Of a DNA stretch of 64,000 bases, positions 8,828 through 17,115 are shown in pieces. The stretch is taken from the NCBI RefSeq assembly GCF_016464015.1, contig NZ_JACDXT010000048.1, forward strand, positions 1 to 64,000, given 5' to 3'. The first letter of the stretch is position 1; the number at the start of each line of letters is the position of its first letter. Under the pieces are notes generated by a model. That model did no database searches, had not been told where the DNA came from, and was given only the letters and a program-made list of their open reading frames with translations. Source of the stretch: Psychrobacter sp. bablab_jr014 (GTDB taxonomy: Bacteria > Pseudomonadota > Gammaproteobacteria > Pseudomonadales > Moraxellaceae). Made by a program: the position numbers and the translations under genes.

Positions 8828-9094
8828 TCAACGCAACTGACTGTCTTTACTGCCGCGCCGATTGTATATCTCAGTAGCTTGCGCGTCTTTTTCCAGCTCG
8901 ACTTGGCAGCCAATACAGTACTGCACCCCAGGCACCGCCTCGCGCCGCGCCTTTGGAATCGGCTCGCCACATTCATCACAATATTCTCGGCTTTCGCCTG
9001 TTGGCATCGCCCGTCTGGCACGCTCTAGCGCGTCATTGACGGTTGCATCCATTTGTTCGTGTTCTGCGCCATCGCGCGCCCAGCCACCTGCCAT
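8828..9094 (-). CDS. ybiI: DksA/TraR-type zinc finger protein (YbiI-like)
   Basis: 88 residues. The whole protein resembles E. coli YbiI: it starts MAGGWARDGAEHEQ, has ALERARRAMPTGESREYC, a four-cysteine zinc finger (CDECG...CIGC, about residues 41-64) and ends YNRRGSKDSQLR. These short DksA relatives carry the C4 finger but lack the long coiled coil of DksA. Their target is uncertain. A frame start at 9100 exists, but AAGGA sits directly against it, whereas ATG 9094 has correct six-base spacing. It converges with the CobW GTPase gene. Confidence 0.85.
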   Translation of the reverse strand: MAGGWARDGAEHEQMDATVNDALERARRAMPTGESREYCDECGEPIPKARREAVPGVQYCIGCQVELEKDAQATEIYNRRGSKDSQLR

Positions 9095-9172
9095 AATCAT
9101 TCCTTATTCTATTTAGCTAATAATTGCTTTTAGAACAAATAGATGGGGGCGGCTGGGGGCAATTTCAATGCG

Positions 9173-9422
9173 TTATACTGGGGCTTGCAGACGTGTGCGC
9201 ACCGCCATTAAGGCAAAGCCGAGTAGGTTGCGCCCGCACCACTGATTGGGGGCTTGGGCAGCAGTATTGTCCTTTGCCAAGCCAATGCCCCAAATGCGGT
9301 CTACAGGACTGGCTTCAACGAGGATAGCCGCCTTTGTGCGTGTGTCCCCAAAAAAAGACATACGTCACTGGGTTGCCTTGATTGACATACGTTATCAGCT
9401 CGGCGTTATTGGTTAGGTTCAT
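9173..9422 (-). pseudogene. NADAR (YbiA-like) family gene, internally deleted and frameshifted
   Basis: A start at 9422 with a good ribosome binding site (AAGAGGG) reads MNLTNNAELITYVNQGNPVT then YVFFWGHT and stops soon after at GGYPR. This is a NADAR-like N-terminus. Immediately after, in another frame, comes the conserved C-terminal half: KAAILVEASPVDRIWGIGLA and NLLGFALMAVR, ending at 9173. Intact NADAR proteins are about 150-180 residues; here about 80 remain, so the middle has been lost and the two ends no longer share a frame. NADAR enzymes are N-glycosidases acting on ADP-ribose or riboflavin-pathway intermediates. The product is very likely inactive. It lies between ybiI and yciK. Confidence 0.7.
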
Positions 9423-9461
9423 ATGACCCTCTTTATCATTCGCGCGTGATGCTGTGCGGCG

Positions 9462-10292
9462 TTAGTCTTTGGGCTGCAAGGCGACCACTTGCCCACGTGT
9501 GCCAATGCTCTCATCACTCATCAGACACACATAGCCTGGCATAATCTCTTCAGGTGTTTTTAGGCTCATGGGGTTTTCACCAGGATAGGCGTGGGCGCGC
9601 ATGTTGGTACGTGTCGCGCCTGGATTAATGCAGTTAAAGCGCAGGTTGGTGGTGTTTTGCGTCTCTTGGGTAAAGATATCGCTCATGCCCTCGACCGCTT
9701 GCTTAGATAAGGCATACGCGCCCCAGAATGCGCGTGGATGCGTACCAACAGTGCTGCTGGTAAAGACGACCGACCCGTGTGCGGCGGTTTTTAGCAGCGG
9801 CAGTAATGCTTGCGTCAACATAAAGGTGGCGTGAAAGTTGACCTTCATGACTTTATCAAAAGTATCGACATCGTACATCTCAAGCGGCGTCAGCGTACCC
9901 AAGATACCTGCATTGTGCAAAATGCCGTCTAATTGCCCAACTTCTTTGTCAATCAGGCGCTCAAGCTGCTGCATCTCGGCATAGGTTGCGCCTTCTAGAT
10001 TCATCGGCAGCATGGCTGGCTGTTTACCGCCCGCGCTTTCAATCTCATCATATACCGCTTCGAGCTTACTCATGGTGCGCCCAAGCAGCAGCACGGTTGC
10101 GCCATAGCGCGCGTAAGTCAACGCCGCGATGCGTCCGATACCATCGCCCGCCCCTGTCACTAAGATGATTTTGCCATCCAAGCAGTTGTCACTGGGCGCA
10201 AACTGACGGATGTCATCGTGGCTGAGCGCAGGCACATTGGTGGTCGGCGCACTGGCGGCAGGTTGTGGTGCGGTGTTGGGTTGGTCACTCAT
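9462..10292 (-). CDS. yciK: SDR family oxidoreductase (YciK-like)
   Basis: 276 residues. Short-chain dehydrogenase with a cofactor motif TGAGDGIGR (about 46-54), NAG in LHNAGILG, the Ser of VVFTSSTVG and the catalytic YALSK. The C-terminal NPGATRTNMRAHAYPGENP and the late PEEIMPGYVCLMSDES match YciK, an SDR of unknown substrate. An N-terminal extension of about 35 Ala/Pro/Thr-rich residues precedes the fold. In Pseudomonas yciK follows ubiG and mupP, and the same order is seen here, although a terminator separates it from the phosphatase gene. Confidence 0.85.
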   Translation of the reverse strand: MSDQPNTAPQPAASAPTTNVPALSHDDIRQFAPSDNCLDGKIILVTGAGDGIGRIAALTYARYGATVLLLGRTMSKLEAVYDEIESAGGKQPAMLPMNLEGATYAEMQQLERLIDKEVGQLDGILHNAGILGTLTPLEMYDVDTFDKVMKVNFHATFMLTQALLPLLKTAAHGSVVFTSSTVGTHPRAFWGAYALSKQAVEGMSDIFTQETQNTTNLRFNCINPGATRTNMRAHAYPGENPMSLKTPEEIMPGYVCLMSDESIGTRGQVVALQPKD

Positions 10293-10336
10293 GCGATTCT
10301 CACTACAAATTTTATGAATAATAAAAGCTAAAAAAC

Positions 10337-10370
10337 GCTGCGCCTATCAAAGAAGATAGGCGCAGCAAAA
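10337..10370 (-). terminator. Terminator after the phosphatase gene
   Basis: Twelve-base perfect stem GCTGCGCCTATC (10337-10348) with GATAGGCGCAGC (10355-10366) and a six-base loop. On the minus strand it is followed by G then a run of Ts, placing it between the phosphatase (stop 10377) and yciK (start 10292). Confidence 0.8.
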
Positions 10371-10376
10371 AATACA

Positions 10377-11084
10377 TTACAAATATTCGAACTGTTTAGA
10401 GGACAAAAGCTTGCTTAGCTCCTCAGGCGTCTCGACCACATAGTCTGCACCCCATTTTTTTATACTGTCTTTGTCTTCAGACGGAATGTAGCCGTAGGCA
10501 GCCAAAATAGTAGTCATGCCCGCCGCGTTGCCCGCTTCGATATCACGCACATGATCCCCTGCATAAATGACGCTGGCCGCTGCTCCACGCGGGATACCCA
10601 ATTTTTCGAGCGCCATATTCATGGGCTCAGGGTCAGGCTTACTGCGTGAGACGTCCTCTGGGCACACAAGTACCGCACAGCGCTTGTCCAAGTCCATCGC
10701 TTCGAGTAGCGCATTGGCAAGGTGGCGCGGCTTATTGGTCACAATACCCCATGGGACATTTTTCTTTTCAAGGCGTATTAAAGCCTCATCAAGACTGGCG
10801 AACAGTTGGCTGTCGACACAGATGTCGGCTTCATAATCGTCCAAAAACTGCTGGCGATACCCTTGCAATTCTTCGTCCGTAAACTCGGTCTGCTGATTGT
10901 GTTCCAGCATGAGCTTTACCATGGCAGATGCGCCTGCGGAGACCTGCTCGCGAATCTGCTCGGCTGGTGGGACTTGCCAGTTGTTTTCGGCACTCATCAC
11001 GTTGATGATACGCACAAAATCATTGGCGGTATCAATCAATGTGCCATCCAAATCAAACAATACAGCTTTCACAAATTGACTCAT
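10377..11084 (-). CDS. HAD family phosphatase, MupP / phosphoglycolate phosphatase type
   Basis: 235 residues. HAD motif I FDLDGTLIDT with both aspartates (about 10-19), motif II Thr in GIVTNKPRHLA, motif III Lys in SRSKPDPEPMNMALEKLG, and motif IV GDHVRDIEAGNAAGM. By sequence alone it would be called phosphoglycolate phosphatase (gph). The order ubiG, this gene, yciK is the arrangement in which Pseudomonas carries MupP, the N-acetylmuramate-6-phosphate phosphatase of the peptidoglycan recycling bypass, so that role is at least as likely. The choice between the two is inference from context. Starts 56 bases after ubiG ends and ends in a strong terminator. Confidence 0.82.
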   Translation of the reverse strand: MSQFVKAVLFDLDGTLIDTANDFVRIINVMSAENNWQVPPAEQIREQVSAGASAMVKLMLEHNQQTEFTDEELQGYRQQFLDDYEADICVDSQLFASLDEALIRLEKKNVPWGIVTNKPRHLANALLEAMDLDKRCAVLVCPEDVSRSKPDPEPMNMALEKLGIPRGAAASVIYAGDHVRDIEAGNAAGMTTILAAYGYIPSEDKDSIKKWGADYVVETPEELSKLLSSKQFEYL

Positions 11085-11140
11085 AATTTAGGCTCTTATC
11101 GTTTATTAATCACAAATAGGGCATTATGCGGTAACAGTTG

Positions 11141-11917
11141 TTATGTTAAAGGCTTATGTACCGCCAGCATATAATTGACATCGACATTTTGTGCCAACCA
11201 ATAGCGCTTGGTCAATGGATTATAATGCAGACCAATCAAGTCTTGACGCGCAAATCCTGCATTCATGCTCATTTTATCCAGCTCGGCTGGGGTGATAAAT
11301 TTGGCATAATCGTGCGTGCCGCGATCAAGCAGGCGCAAGACATACTCGGCACCAATAATGGCAAATAGGTAAGATTTTGGGTTACGGTTAATGGTCGACA
11401 TCACGCACACGCCGCCTGGCGCAAGCAGCTCATAGCAGGCATCGACAATCGCGCTTGGGTCAGGCACGTGCTCGAGCATTTCCATGCAGGTCACAACGTC
11501 AAACTGCCCTTTGTGCGTTTTTGCCAATTCTTCAATGGCAATGTGCTGATAGCGCAAAGTATCGCTTAAGCCTGACTGCTCTGCATGCACGCTTGCCGCT
11601 TTGAGGTTTTCTTCCCCCAAGTCAATGCCTGTGACATCTGCGCCGCGCTGCGCCATCGACTCTGCCAAAATACCGCCGCCACAGCCGACATCGAGTACGC
11701 GCTTGCCTGTTAGGCCTTGGGCAGCGGTTTTTTCGGCATCTGTGCCTTGGTAGCCTTGCTTGACGTTTTGTTCTATCCAGTTTAGGCGCAGCGGATTAAT
11801 CTGATGCAAAGTGGCAAACGCGCCGTTTTTGTCCCACCACTCATTGGCCAATTTGGTAAATTTATTGACTTCACTGTGGTCAACATTGGTGTGCGCTGCG
11901 TCGGTTGCTTGGCTCAT
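11141..11917 (-). CDS. ubiG: Ubiquinone biosynthesis O-methyltransferase
   Basis: 258 residues. Class I SAM methyltransferase carrying out both O-methylation steps of ubiquinone synthesis. The family opening is seen in EVNKFTKLANEWWDKNGAFA followed by LHQINPLRLNWIE. SAM motif I is VLDVGCGGGILAESMA, motif II GIDLGEENLKAA, and EMLEHVPDP and YVLRLLDRGTHDYAKFITP are typical of UbiG. The frame extends to 12019, but ATG 11917 has AAAGGAAA upstream and gives the standard N-terminus. First gene of the ubiG-phosphatase pair; divergent from dsbA. Confidence 0.95.
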   Translation of the reverse strand: MSQATDAAHTNVDHSEVNKFTKLANEWWDKNGAFATLHQINPLRLNWIEQNVKQGYQGTDAEKTAAQGLTGKRVLDVGCGGGILAESMAQRGADVTGIDLGEENLKAASVHAEQSGLSDTLRYQHIAIEELAKTHKGQFDVVTCMEMLEHVPDPSAIVDACYELLAPGGVCVMSTINRNPKSYLFAIIGAEYVLRLLDRGTHDYAKFITPAELDKMSMNAGFARQDLIGLHYNPLTKRYWLAQNVDVNYMLAVHKPLT

Positions 11918-12228
11918 AGGGTTTCCTTTATTGTCATTATCATGCACGCTTTGGCGCATGCGTTTGCGCTTCATGTTAGCATGGGCGCTTATATTTTGTC
12001 GTCGGCACATCGTCACCAATTGTGTATTTATGGCAATGGCGCTATCATCGGCACCGTAGGGTTTAGCCAGTTAGAGTGGCTTAATAATTGCTGACAGCAT
12101 TCCAACCATTCCTTAAGAATCGCCTGTACCGCTGCGATTATTTTACGTTACTATATACAGATTACCATCAACCCTTTATCATTTATGCTTCGCATTTTTA
12201 TCCGTCTACATACTTTCAAGGAAACCGT

Positions 12229-12849
12229 ATGAAACGTGTCATCGCATTGACTGGGCTGGCTTGTGCTATTGGACTTGCCAGCATGAATACCCAAGCCGCT
12301 AACTATGTTGCAGGAAAAGACTACCGCGTATTGGACAATCCTGAAAACATCAGTGGTGATGCCATCATCGTACGTGAGTTTTTTTGGTATGGCTGCCCGC
12401 ATTGCTACAAGCTGAACCCACACATGGAAAAATGGGCAAAAACCAAAGACAAAGATGTGGCATTCTTTAAAACCCCAGCGGCGCTAAACCCCGTTTGGGA
12501 AGCGAATGCTCGTGGTTTTTATGCTGCGCAATTGCTTGGTTATGAAGACAAAACCCATGACAAGCTGTTTGACGCCATCCATAAAGGCAACCAAAAACTG
12601 TTTGACCAAAAATCACTGTCAAACTGGTATGCCTCGCAAGGCGTTGATGCGAAGAAATTTAACAGCCTATACAATTCATTCGCGGTTGGCACCAAAATCG
12701 GTCGCTCACAAGCAGGCGCAAAACGCTATCAATTGACGGGCGTACCTGCAGTTGTGGTACAAGGCAAATACGTGGTCACTGGTGAAGACGCCAAAGTGGC
12801 GCAAGTGGTTGATTATTTGGTCGATAAAGCACGCGCTGAGAAAAAATAA
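12229..12849 (+). CDS. dsbA: Thiol:disulfide interchange protein DsbA
   Basis: 206 residues. Periplasmic oxidant of cysteine pairs in exported proteins. Signal peptide about 1-23 (cut after TQA), redox site CPHC at 56-59 in FFWYGCPHCYKLNP, and a cis-proline loop TGVPAVVVQGKY near residue 170. The thioredoxin fold is interrupted by the usual helical insertion. The reading frame is open from 12088, but ATG 12229 starts the signal peptide and has CAAGGA upstream. DsbB is not encoded in this window. Ends in a bidirectional terminator shared with darP. Confidence 0.94.
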   Translation: MKRVIALTGLACAIGLASMNTQAANYVAGKDYRVLDNPENISGDAIIVREFFWYGCPHCYKLNPHMEKWAKTKDKDVAFFKTPAALNPVWEANARGFYAAQLLGYEDKTHDKLFDAIHKGNQKLFDQKSLSNWYASQGVDAKKFNSLYNSFAVGTKIGRSQAGAKRYQLTGVPAVVVQGKYVVTGEDAKVAQVVDYLVDKARAEKK

Positions 12850-12872
12850 GCCAAACGCTTATAAGCAGCAAA

Positions 12873-12899
12873 AAGCCAAGCATCAGCTTGGCTTTTTTT
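12873..12899. terminator. Bidirectional terminator between dsbA and darP
   Basis: AAGCCAAGC, loop ATCA, GCTTGGCTT followed by a T-run. An A-run lies on the other side. Confidence 0.85.
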
Positions 12900-12939
12900 A
12901 TGACCTTTATTGCTCATACCGCTACCCTTTAGGACGGTC

Positions 12940-13449
12940 TTATTTTAGATTTGAGAGCAGCGCCACTTCACGAATATAGCTCATCAAGTCCGCTTCTGAC
13001 TCTTGCAATAACTCATCGTCTTGCAAGTGCTTGGCGTACTCAATCCATAATAGTAGCTGATACAAGCTGTTGCGCTCGGAGGCTTTGTATTGCTTTAAAA
13101 ACTGCTTCATTGTGCCTTCATCATTGATGTTTAGGCGCGCGTACCAGCTTTCGATTTTTGAGACTTGCTCCCGCGCAAAGACGATGTTAAATAAGGCATT
13201 GACAAGCGCATGGCGGTCTTCTTCGCTCATTAATTTGCCCACGCGCTTGATTTGACGGTTGCGCGCACTGGCACTGCTCAAGTCCGCCAGCGCCATCAAT
13301 TCCGCCATAAAATAATCACTGGCAGGGATTTTTTTGAGCTGTTTTTTGGACAGTTCAGCCAGCGGTACAGATAGCAGCTGCAAGCGCTCGTGGGCTTTTT
13401 TTAGCTCGGTACGCGAGACGCGCATGTCATGTTCTGACCAATCAATCAT
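12940..13449 (-). CDS. darP: Dual-action ribosomal maturation protein DarP (YjgA, DUF615)
   Basis: 169 residues, all helical and charged. The YjgA/DarP pattern is present: SRTELKKAHERLQLLSVPLAELSKKQLKKIP, then FMAELMALADLSSASARNRQIKRVGKLM and a C-terminal LMSYIREV. DarP binds the 50S subunit precursor during large-subunit maturation. Starts 41 bases after rapZ and is probably in the same transcript. Similarity to the E. coli protein is moderate, so the detailed role is by family. Confidence 0.85.
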   Translation of the reverse strand: MIDWSEHDMRVSRTELKKAHERLQLLSVPLAELSKKQLKKIPASDYFMAELMALADLSSASARNRQIKRVGKLMSEEDRHALVNALFNIVFAREQVSKIESWYARLNINDEGTMKQFLKQYKASERNSLYQLLLWIEYAKHLQDDELLQESEADLMSYIREVALLSNLK

Positions 13450-13490
13450 AAGGGTTCTCTATTACTTAAGTATTAAGGGCACACGCGGAC

Positions 13491-14447
13491 TTACCAGCGG
13501 TGCTTTTCACGGTGTTTGGCGGATAGTGTCATCGCTTCGGGCAAGCGCGCTTGTAAATACTCGGCTAAGGCTTCGGTGATAAATACCGAGCGGTGCTTGC
13601 CGCCTGTGCAGCCAATGGCAATGGTGACAGTGTGCCGATTGTTGTACAAAAAATCAGGCAGCCAGCGCGCCAGAAACTTGCCAATGTCTTCGCGCATCTC
13701 ATCGACTTCAGGATAGTCGGCAAAAAACGTCGCAACGGGCGCATCGAGTCCTGTCGAGCCGCGCAATTGCGGATTCCAATGCGGGTTGGGCAAGATACGC
13801 ACATCAAACACAAAATCGGCGTCTATCGGACTGCCGTATTTAAAGCCAAAGGACAGCAAGTTGACCATGATTTTATTGGCGACTTCTAGATGGTCGCGCA
13901 GGCACTCTTTGAGCTCATGGATATTTAATTTGCTGGTATCAATCTTGATGTCCGCGCGGCTGGCAATTGGCTCCAGCAGTTCAACTTCTTTTTGAATCGC
14001 GCCTGGTAGATTGCCGATACTGTGCGCGTTTTCCGCGCTCATTAAAGGATGCAAGCGGCGTGTGGCGTTAAAGCGCGCAACCAAAATGCTCTCTTGCGCC
14101 GTGACATAAATGACGCGAACAGCCGTTTTGCCATGGCGCTCTTGTAGCGTATCACGAATCGCACCAAACTTGCTCAAATCGGCACGCGGCGAGCGAATAT
14201 CCACGCCAAGCGCAATGCGATAAATGGCACTGTCATTGATCAATTTGTCTGCCACCTCAGGCACAAGCGCAAGCGGTAAATTATCAATGGTATAGTAGCC
14301 AAAATCCTCTAGGATATTGAGTGCAGACGTCTTGCCTGAGCCTGAGCGGCCTGAAACGACCAAAATACTGATCGTCCTATTATCCTCATCATTATGAGTG
14401 GCTACGTGTGTCTCATCGCTGGGGTATTGCTGTTTGACATTGTCCAT
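13491..14447 (-). CDS. rapZ: RNase adapter protein RapZ
   Basis: 318 residues. P-loop GRSGSGKTS at 33-41, followed by ALNILEDFGYYTIDNLP, which is diagnostic for RapZ. The C-terminal domain carries TVTIAIGCTGGKHRSVFITEALAEYL. In enterobacteria RapZ presents the small RNA GlmZ to RNase E and senses glucosamine-6-phosphate. Whether GlmZ exists in this genus is unknown, so the RNA target is uncertain. A 25-residue hydrophilic N-terminal extension precedes the fold. Followed by darP. Confidence 0.93.
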   Translation of the reverse strand: MDNVKQQYPSDETHVATHNDEDNRTISILVVSGRSGSGKTSALNILEDFGYYTIDNLPLALVPEVADKLINDSAIYRIALGVDIRSPRADLSKFGAIRDTLQERHGKTAVRVIYVTAQESILVARFNATRRLHPLMSAENAHSIGNLPGAIQKEVELLEPIASRADIKIDTSKLNIHELKECLRDHLEVANKIMVNLLSFGFKYGSPIDADFVFDVRILPNPHWNPQLRGSTGLDAPVATFFADYPEVDEMREDIGKFLARWLPDFLYNNRHTVTIAIGCTGGKHRSVFITEALAEYLQARLPEAMTLSAKHREKHRW

Positions 14448-14547
14448 GACGTGCCCTTTACACCTATTCCCATTTGCCAGCGCCTGTATTGCCGCGCTGG
14501 TGTGTCCTAAACCTACTTACCCATCTATTGGTTTCACTCACCATTGA

Positions 14548-15456
14548 TTACGCGCTAAGCGTGACCATCAGGTTATCCAGTAGACGCGCTTTACCGAGCC
14601 ATGCTGCCGCCAAAATCACTAAAGCTCTCGTGTCAGTATCCTTGCTGGCTGGCGTATTACTGGCGTCTGTGCTGCTCTCTTCTATAAATAAAGGCTGTAG
14701 CGATTGCGTACGCACTTCAAGATAGTCAATCTCAAAGCCTGCCTCAGTCAAGCGCTCGGCGGCGCGGGTGATGGCATCAGCAAGGCTGTCTTTGGTCAAT
14801 GGCGCACTGTCTTGTAATTCATTTGCCAGTTGCTGCAAGGTTGCTTGTAGTTTGGGCGCGCGTGTCCGCTCATCGGTATTTAAATATTGATTGCGCGAGG
14901 ATAATGCCAAGCCATCGGGCGCACGAATAATGGGCGCGGAGATGATATGAATGGGATAGCTCAAATCGATCACCAACTGTTTGATAATCGCCAGCTGCTG
15001 ATAGTCTTTTTGTCCAAACACTGCCACATCGGGCTGAACGATGTTAAACAGCTTGGACACCACCACGCCCACACCATCAAAATGCGTGGGACGAGAGCGC
15101 CCGCACAGCTCAGCCGTAATCGCACCTGCGCGTACCGATGTCGCCAGTGGCAGTATCGGGTACATCTCGGCAACCTCGGGCGCAAAAACAAAATCTGCGC
15201 CGACGGTTGCCAGTTTTTCAACATCCGCATCGAGCGTGCGCGGATAACTGTCAAAGTCTTCGCCAGCCCCAAACTGTGTGGGATTGACAAAAATACTGAC
15301 CACCACGATATCGGCATATTGCTTGGCAATATTGACCAACTCTAAATGACCGTCGTGCAGATTGCCCATCGTCGGGACAAGGGCGATGCGCTGCGTAGAG
15401 CGCAATGGCTGCAAGGTCGCGCGCAGCTCTGAAATGGTAGAAAACGTCGTTGGCAT
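14548..15456 (-). CDS. panC: Pantothenate synthetase (pantoate-beta-alanine ligase)
   Basis: 302 residues. Joins pantoate and beta-alanine with ATP to make pantothenate. The nucleotidyltransferase signature is in LVPTMGNLHDGHLELV with the HDGH motif. FVNPTQFGAGEDFDSYPRT, FGQKDYQQLAIIKQLV and LALSSRNQYLN are the conserved substrate and KMSKS-type blocks. ATG 15456 is preferred over the adjacent GTG at 15459. It is separated from panB by a 243-base gap that holds the 175-bp repeat element, so the usual panBC pair is split by an insertion. A Ser/Thr-rich loop is inserted near the C-terminus. Confidence 0.95.
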   Translation of the reverse strand: MPTTFSTISELRATLQPLRSTQRIALVPTMGNLHDGHLELVNIAKQYADIVVVSIFVNPTQFGAGEDFDSYPRTLDADVEKLATVGADFVFAPEVAEMYPILPLATSVRAGAITAELCGRSRPTHFDGVGVVVSKLFNIVQPDVAVFGQKDYQQLAIIKQLVIDLSYPIHIISAPIIRAPDGLALSSRNQYLNTDERTRAPKLQATLQQLANELQDSAPLTKDSLADAITRAAERLTEAGFEIDYLEVRTQSLQPLFIEESSTDASNTPASKDTDTRALVILAAAWLGKARLLDNLMVTLSA

Positions 15457-15527
15457 CACAAGGCTCTTTTTAAAGATTTACAAGAAAGACACGCCTTAGC
15501 AGCGCACTCAAAAAATGACCTAAAGAC

Positions 15528-15702
15528 TAGGGCATGTCCCTAATTCAAGCGGTTTATGACTAAATGGGCTAAAAATGGCTAAATCTTTGGCAAACGATGT
15601 CAAATAGCTGGCCAATATCTTGATATTACCTGCGCTATCTTCCTTGTTTGCCTGCGATTTATCTCATTTTTATCACCATTTTTAAAATAGGGACACGACC
15701 TA
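15528..15702. repeat. 175-bp TA-flanked repeat, copy 1 (between panB and panC)
   Basis: Non-coding element with inverted ends TAGGGCATGTCCCTAATT (left) and TAGGTCGTGTCCCTATTT (right, read inward on the minus strand). It is flanked by TA. It closely matches copy 2 (19436-19609) over its whole length, including an internal palindrome AATATCTTGATATT. The size, inverted ends and TA target suggest a MITE-like non-autonomous element; no transposase is present in the window. The right-hand TA plus the first element base forms the TAG stop codon of panB (15700-15702). Confidence 0.8.
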
Positions 15703-16503
15703 ATCAAACTGGTGCTCAGCACGCGGAAATTTACCTGCGCGCACGTGCTCCTGATACAGACGAAATGCGCCTTCGATACTGCGGCTGGTATTGCCCTCAT
15801 CGGTCAAAAAGTCGTGCACAAAACGCGGCACACGACCATGACGCAGCCCGAGCATATCGTGCATGACTAAAACCTGCCCATCTGTATCTGCACCTGCGCC
15901 TATACCAATGACAGGAATAGCGACCGCTTCGGTCACGGCTTTGGCTAAAGCAGCAGGCACGCATTCGAGTACCAAAAGCGCCGCGCCTGCCTCAACGACC
16001 GCTTTGGCTTCTTGAAGCAATAAAGCAGCAGCGTCCTCGGCACGTCCTTGGACTTTATAGCCACCAAAGACATTGACCGATTGCGGCGTCAAGCCCAAAT
16101 GCACGCAGCTTGGCGTGCCTGCTTTAGCAAGGGTCTTGACGATATTGCACAGCTCCGCGCCGCCTTCTAATTTGACCACATGCGCGCCCGCTTGCATCAG
16201 CGTGCGGCTATTAGCAATCGCATCCTCAAGCGTGCTGTAGCTCATAAATGGCAAATCCGCGATAATCAATGCATGCTGATTGCTGCGCGCGACATTCGCC
16301 GTATGATATGCCATATCTGCTACGGTCACAGGAACCGTCGAGCTGTGCCCTTGCACCACCATACCAAGGCTGTCACCAATCAAAATGGTATCAATCTCTG
16401 CGTTGTCCATCATGCGCGCAAACATGGCGTCATAACAGGTTAGGCAAGTGAACTTTGTTCCCTCTTTTTTAAACTTATTCAGGGTGGAGAGTGTCGTCAT
16501 CAT
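15700..16503 (-). CDS. panB: 3-methyl-2-oxobutanoate hydroxymethyltransferase
   Basis: 267 residues. Adds a hydroxymethyl group from methylenetetrahydrofolate to ketoisovalerate, the first committed step to pantothenate. Conserved blocks: [37 protein letters not shown] (metal-binding Asp), [10 protein letters not shown] and [22 protein letters not shown]. Two consecutive ATGs (16503 and 16500) can serve as start. It follows folK by 72 bases in a run pcnB-folK-panB. Its stop codon TAG is made by the end of the repeat element inserted between it and panC. Confidence 0.95.
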   Translation of the reverse strand: MMTTLSTLNKFKKEGTKFTCLTCYDAMFARMMDNAEIDTILIGDSLGMVVQGHSSTVPVTVADMAYHTANVARSNQHALIIADLPFMSYSTLEDAIANSRTLMQAGAHVVKLEGGAELCNIVKTLAKAGTPSCVHLGLTPQSVNVFGGYKVQGRAEDAAALLLQEAKAVVEAGAALLVLECVPAALAKAVTEAVAIPVIGIGAGADTDGQVLVMHDMLGLRHGRVPRFVHDFLTDEGNTSRSIEGAFRLYQEHVRAGKFPRAEHQFD

Positions 16504-16575
16504 CTACTCACTGTCTTGTTAAGGCAAGTCGTTTATGCTTCGATGGCTGTGGCTAGGCAGGTTATCGCGCTCGCA

Positions 16576-17112
16576 TTATGTCTGCTCAAAGCGCTTGATG
16601 CCTTGCCAATCATTGGCTAAAGGATGCGCGCTTAAGGCTTGACCTTCGATTTGTGCCACTGCGCCCAGCTCTTTTAGGGGCAGTAATACAAAGTTGCGCT
16701 CATGTAGGCCACTATGCGGCACAGTCAAGCGCGGCTCATTGATTTGCGCATCACCGTATAACAAAATATCGACATCCAAGCTGCGCTCACCCCAGCGGCG
16801 CTCACGCACTCGCGCCGCTTGCTGCTCTAACAGCTGGCAGTAATCGAGCAGCGCTATGGGTGATAAGGTGGTTTCTATACGGACAGCCGCATTGATAAAA
16901 TCAGGCTGGTCTTGCGGTCCCATCGGTACCGATTGATACAGCGATGATGCCGCCACATTTTGAATATGCGGGTGCGCCGCGAGCGCTTGTACTGCGCGCT
17001 GCACATGCTCTGTTGGCGTACCCATAGCATTACTCAAATTGCTGCCCAAGCCGATATAGCAGATCGTCCATACCGAGTCTGACGCAGTATGTTTTGATGT
17101 TGTTGCGCTCAT
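16576..17112 (-). CDS. folK: 6-hydroxymethyl-dihydropterin pyrophosphokinase (HPPK)
   Basis: 178 residues. Transfers pyrophosphate from ATP to hydroxymethyl-dihydropterin in folate synthesis. CYIGLGSNLSN at the start, SLYQSVPMGPQDQPDFINA, then the ATP and metal loop RRWGERSLDVDILLYGD and the HxxxxxRxFVL block HSGLHERNFVLLPL are all typical of HPPK. The start codon lies three bases after the pcnB stop, so translation is probably coupled. The N-terminus carries a short extra segment before the first strand. Confidence 0.95.
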   Translation of the reverse strand: MSATTSKHTASDSVWTICYIGLGSNLSNAMGTPTEHVQRAVQALAAHPHIQNVAASSLYQSVPMGPQDQPDFINAAVRIETTLSPIALLDYCQLLEQQAARVRERRWGERSLDVDILLYGDAQINEPRLTVPHSGLHERNFVLLPLKELGAVAQIEGQALSAHPLANDWQGIKRFEQT

Positions 17113-17115
17113 GAC

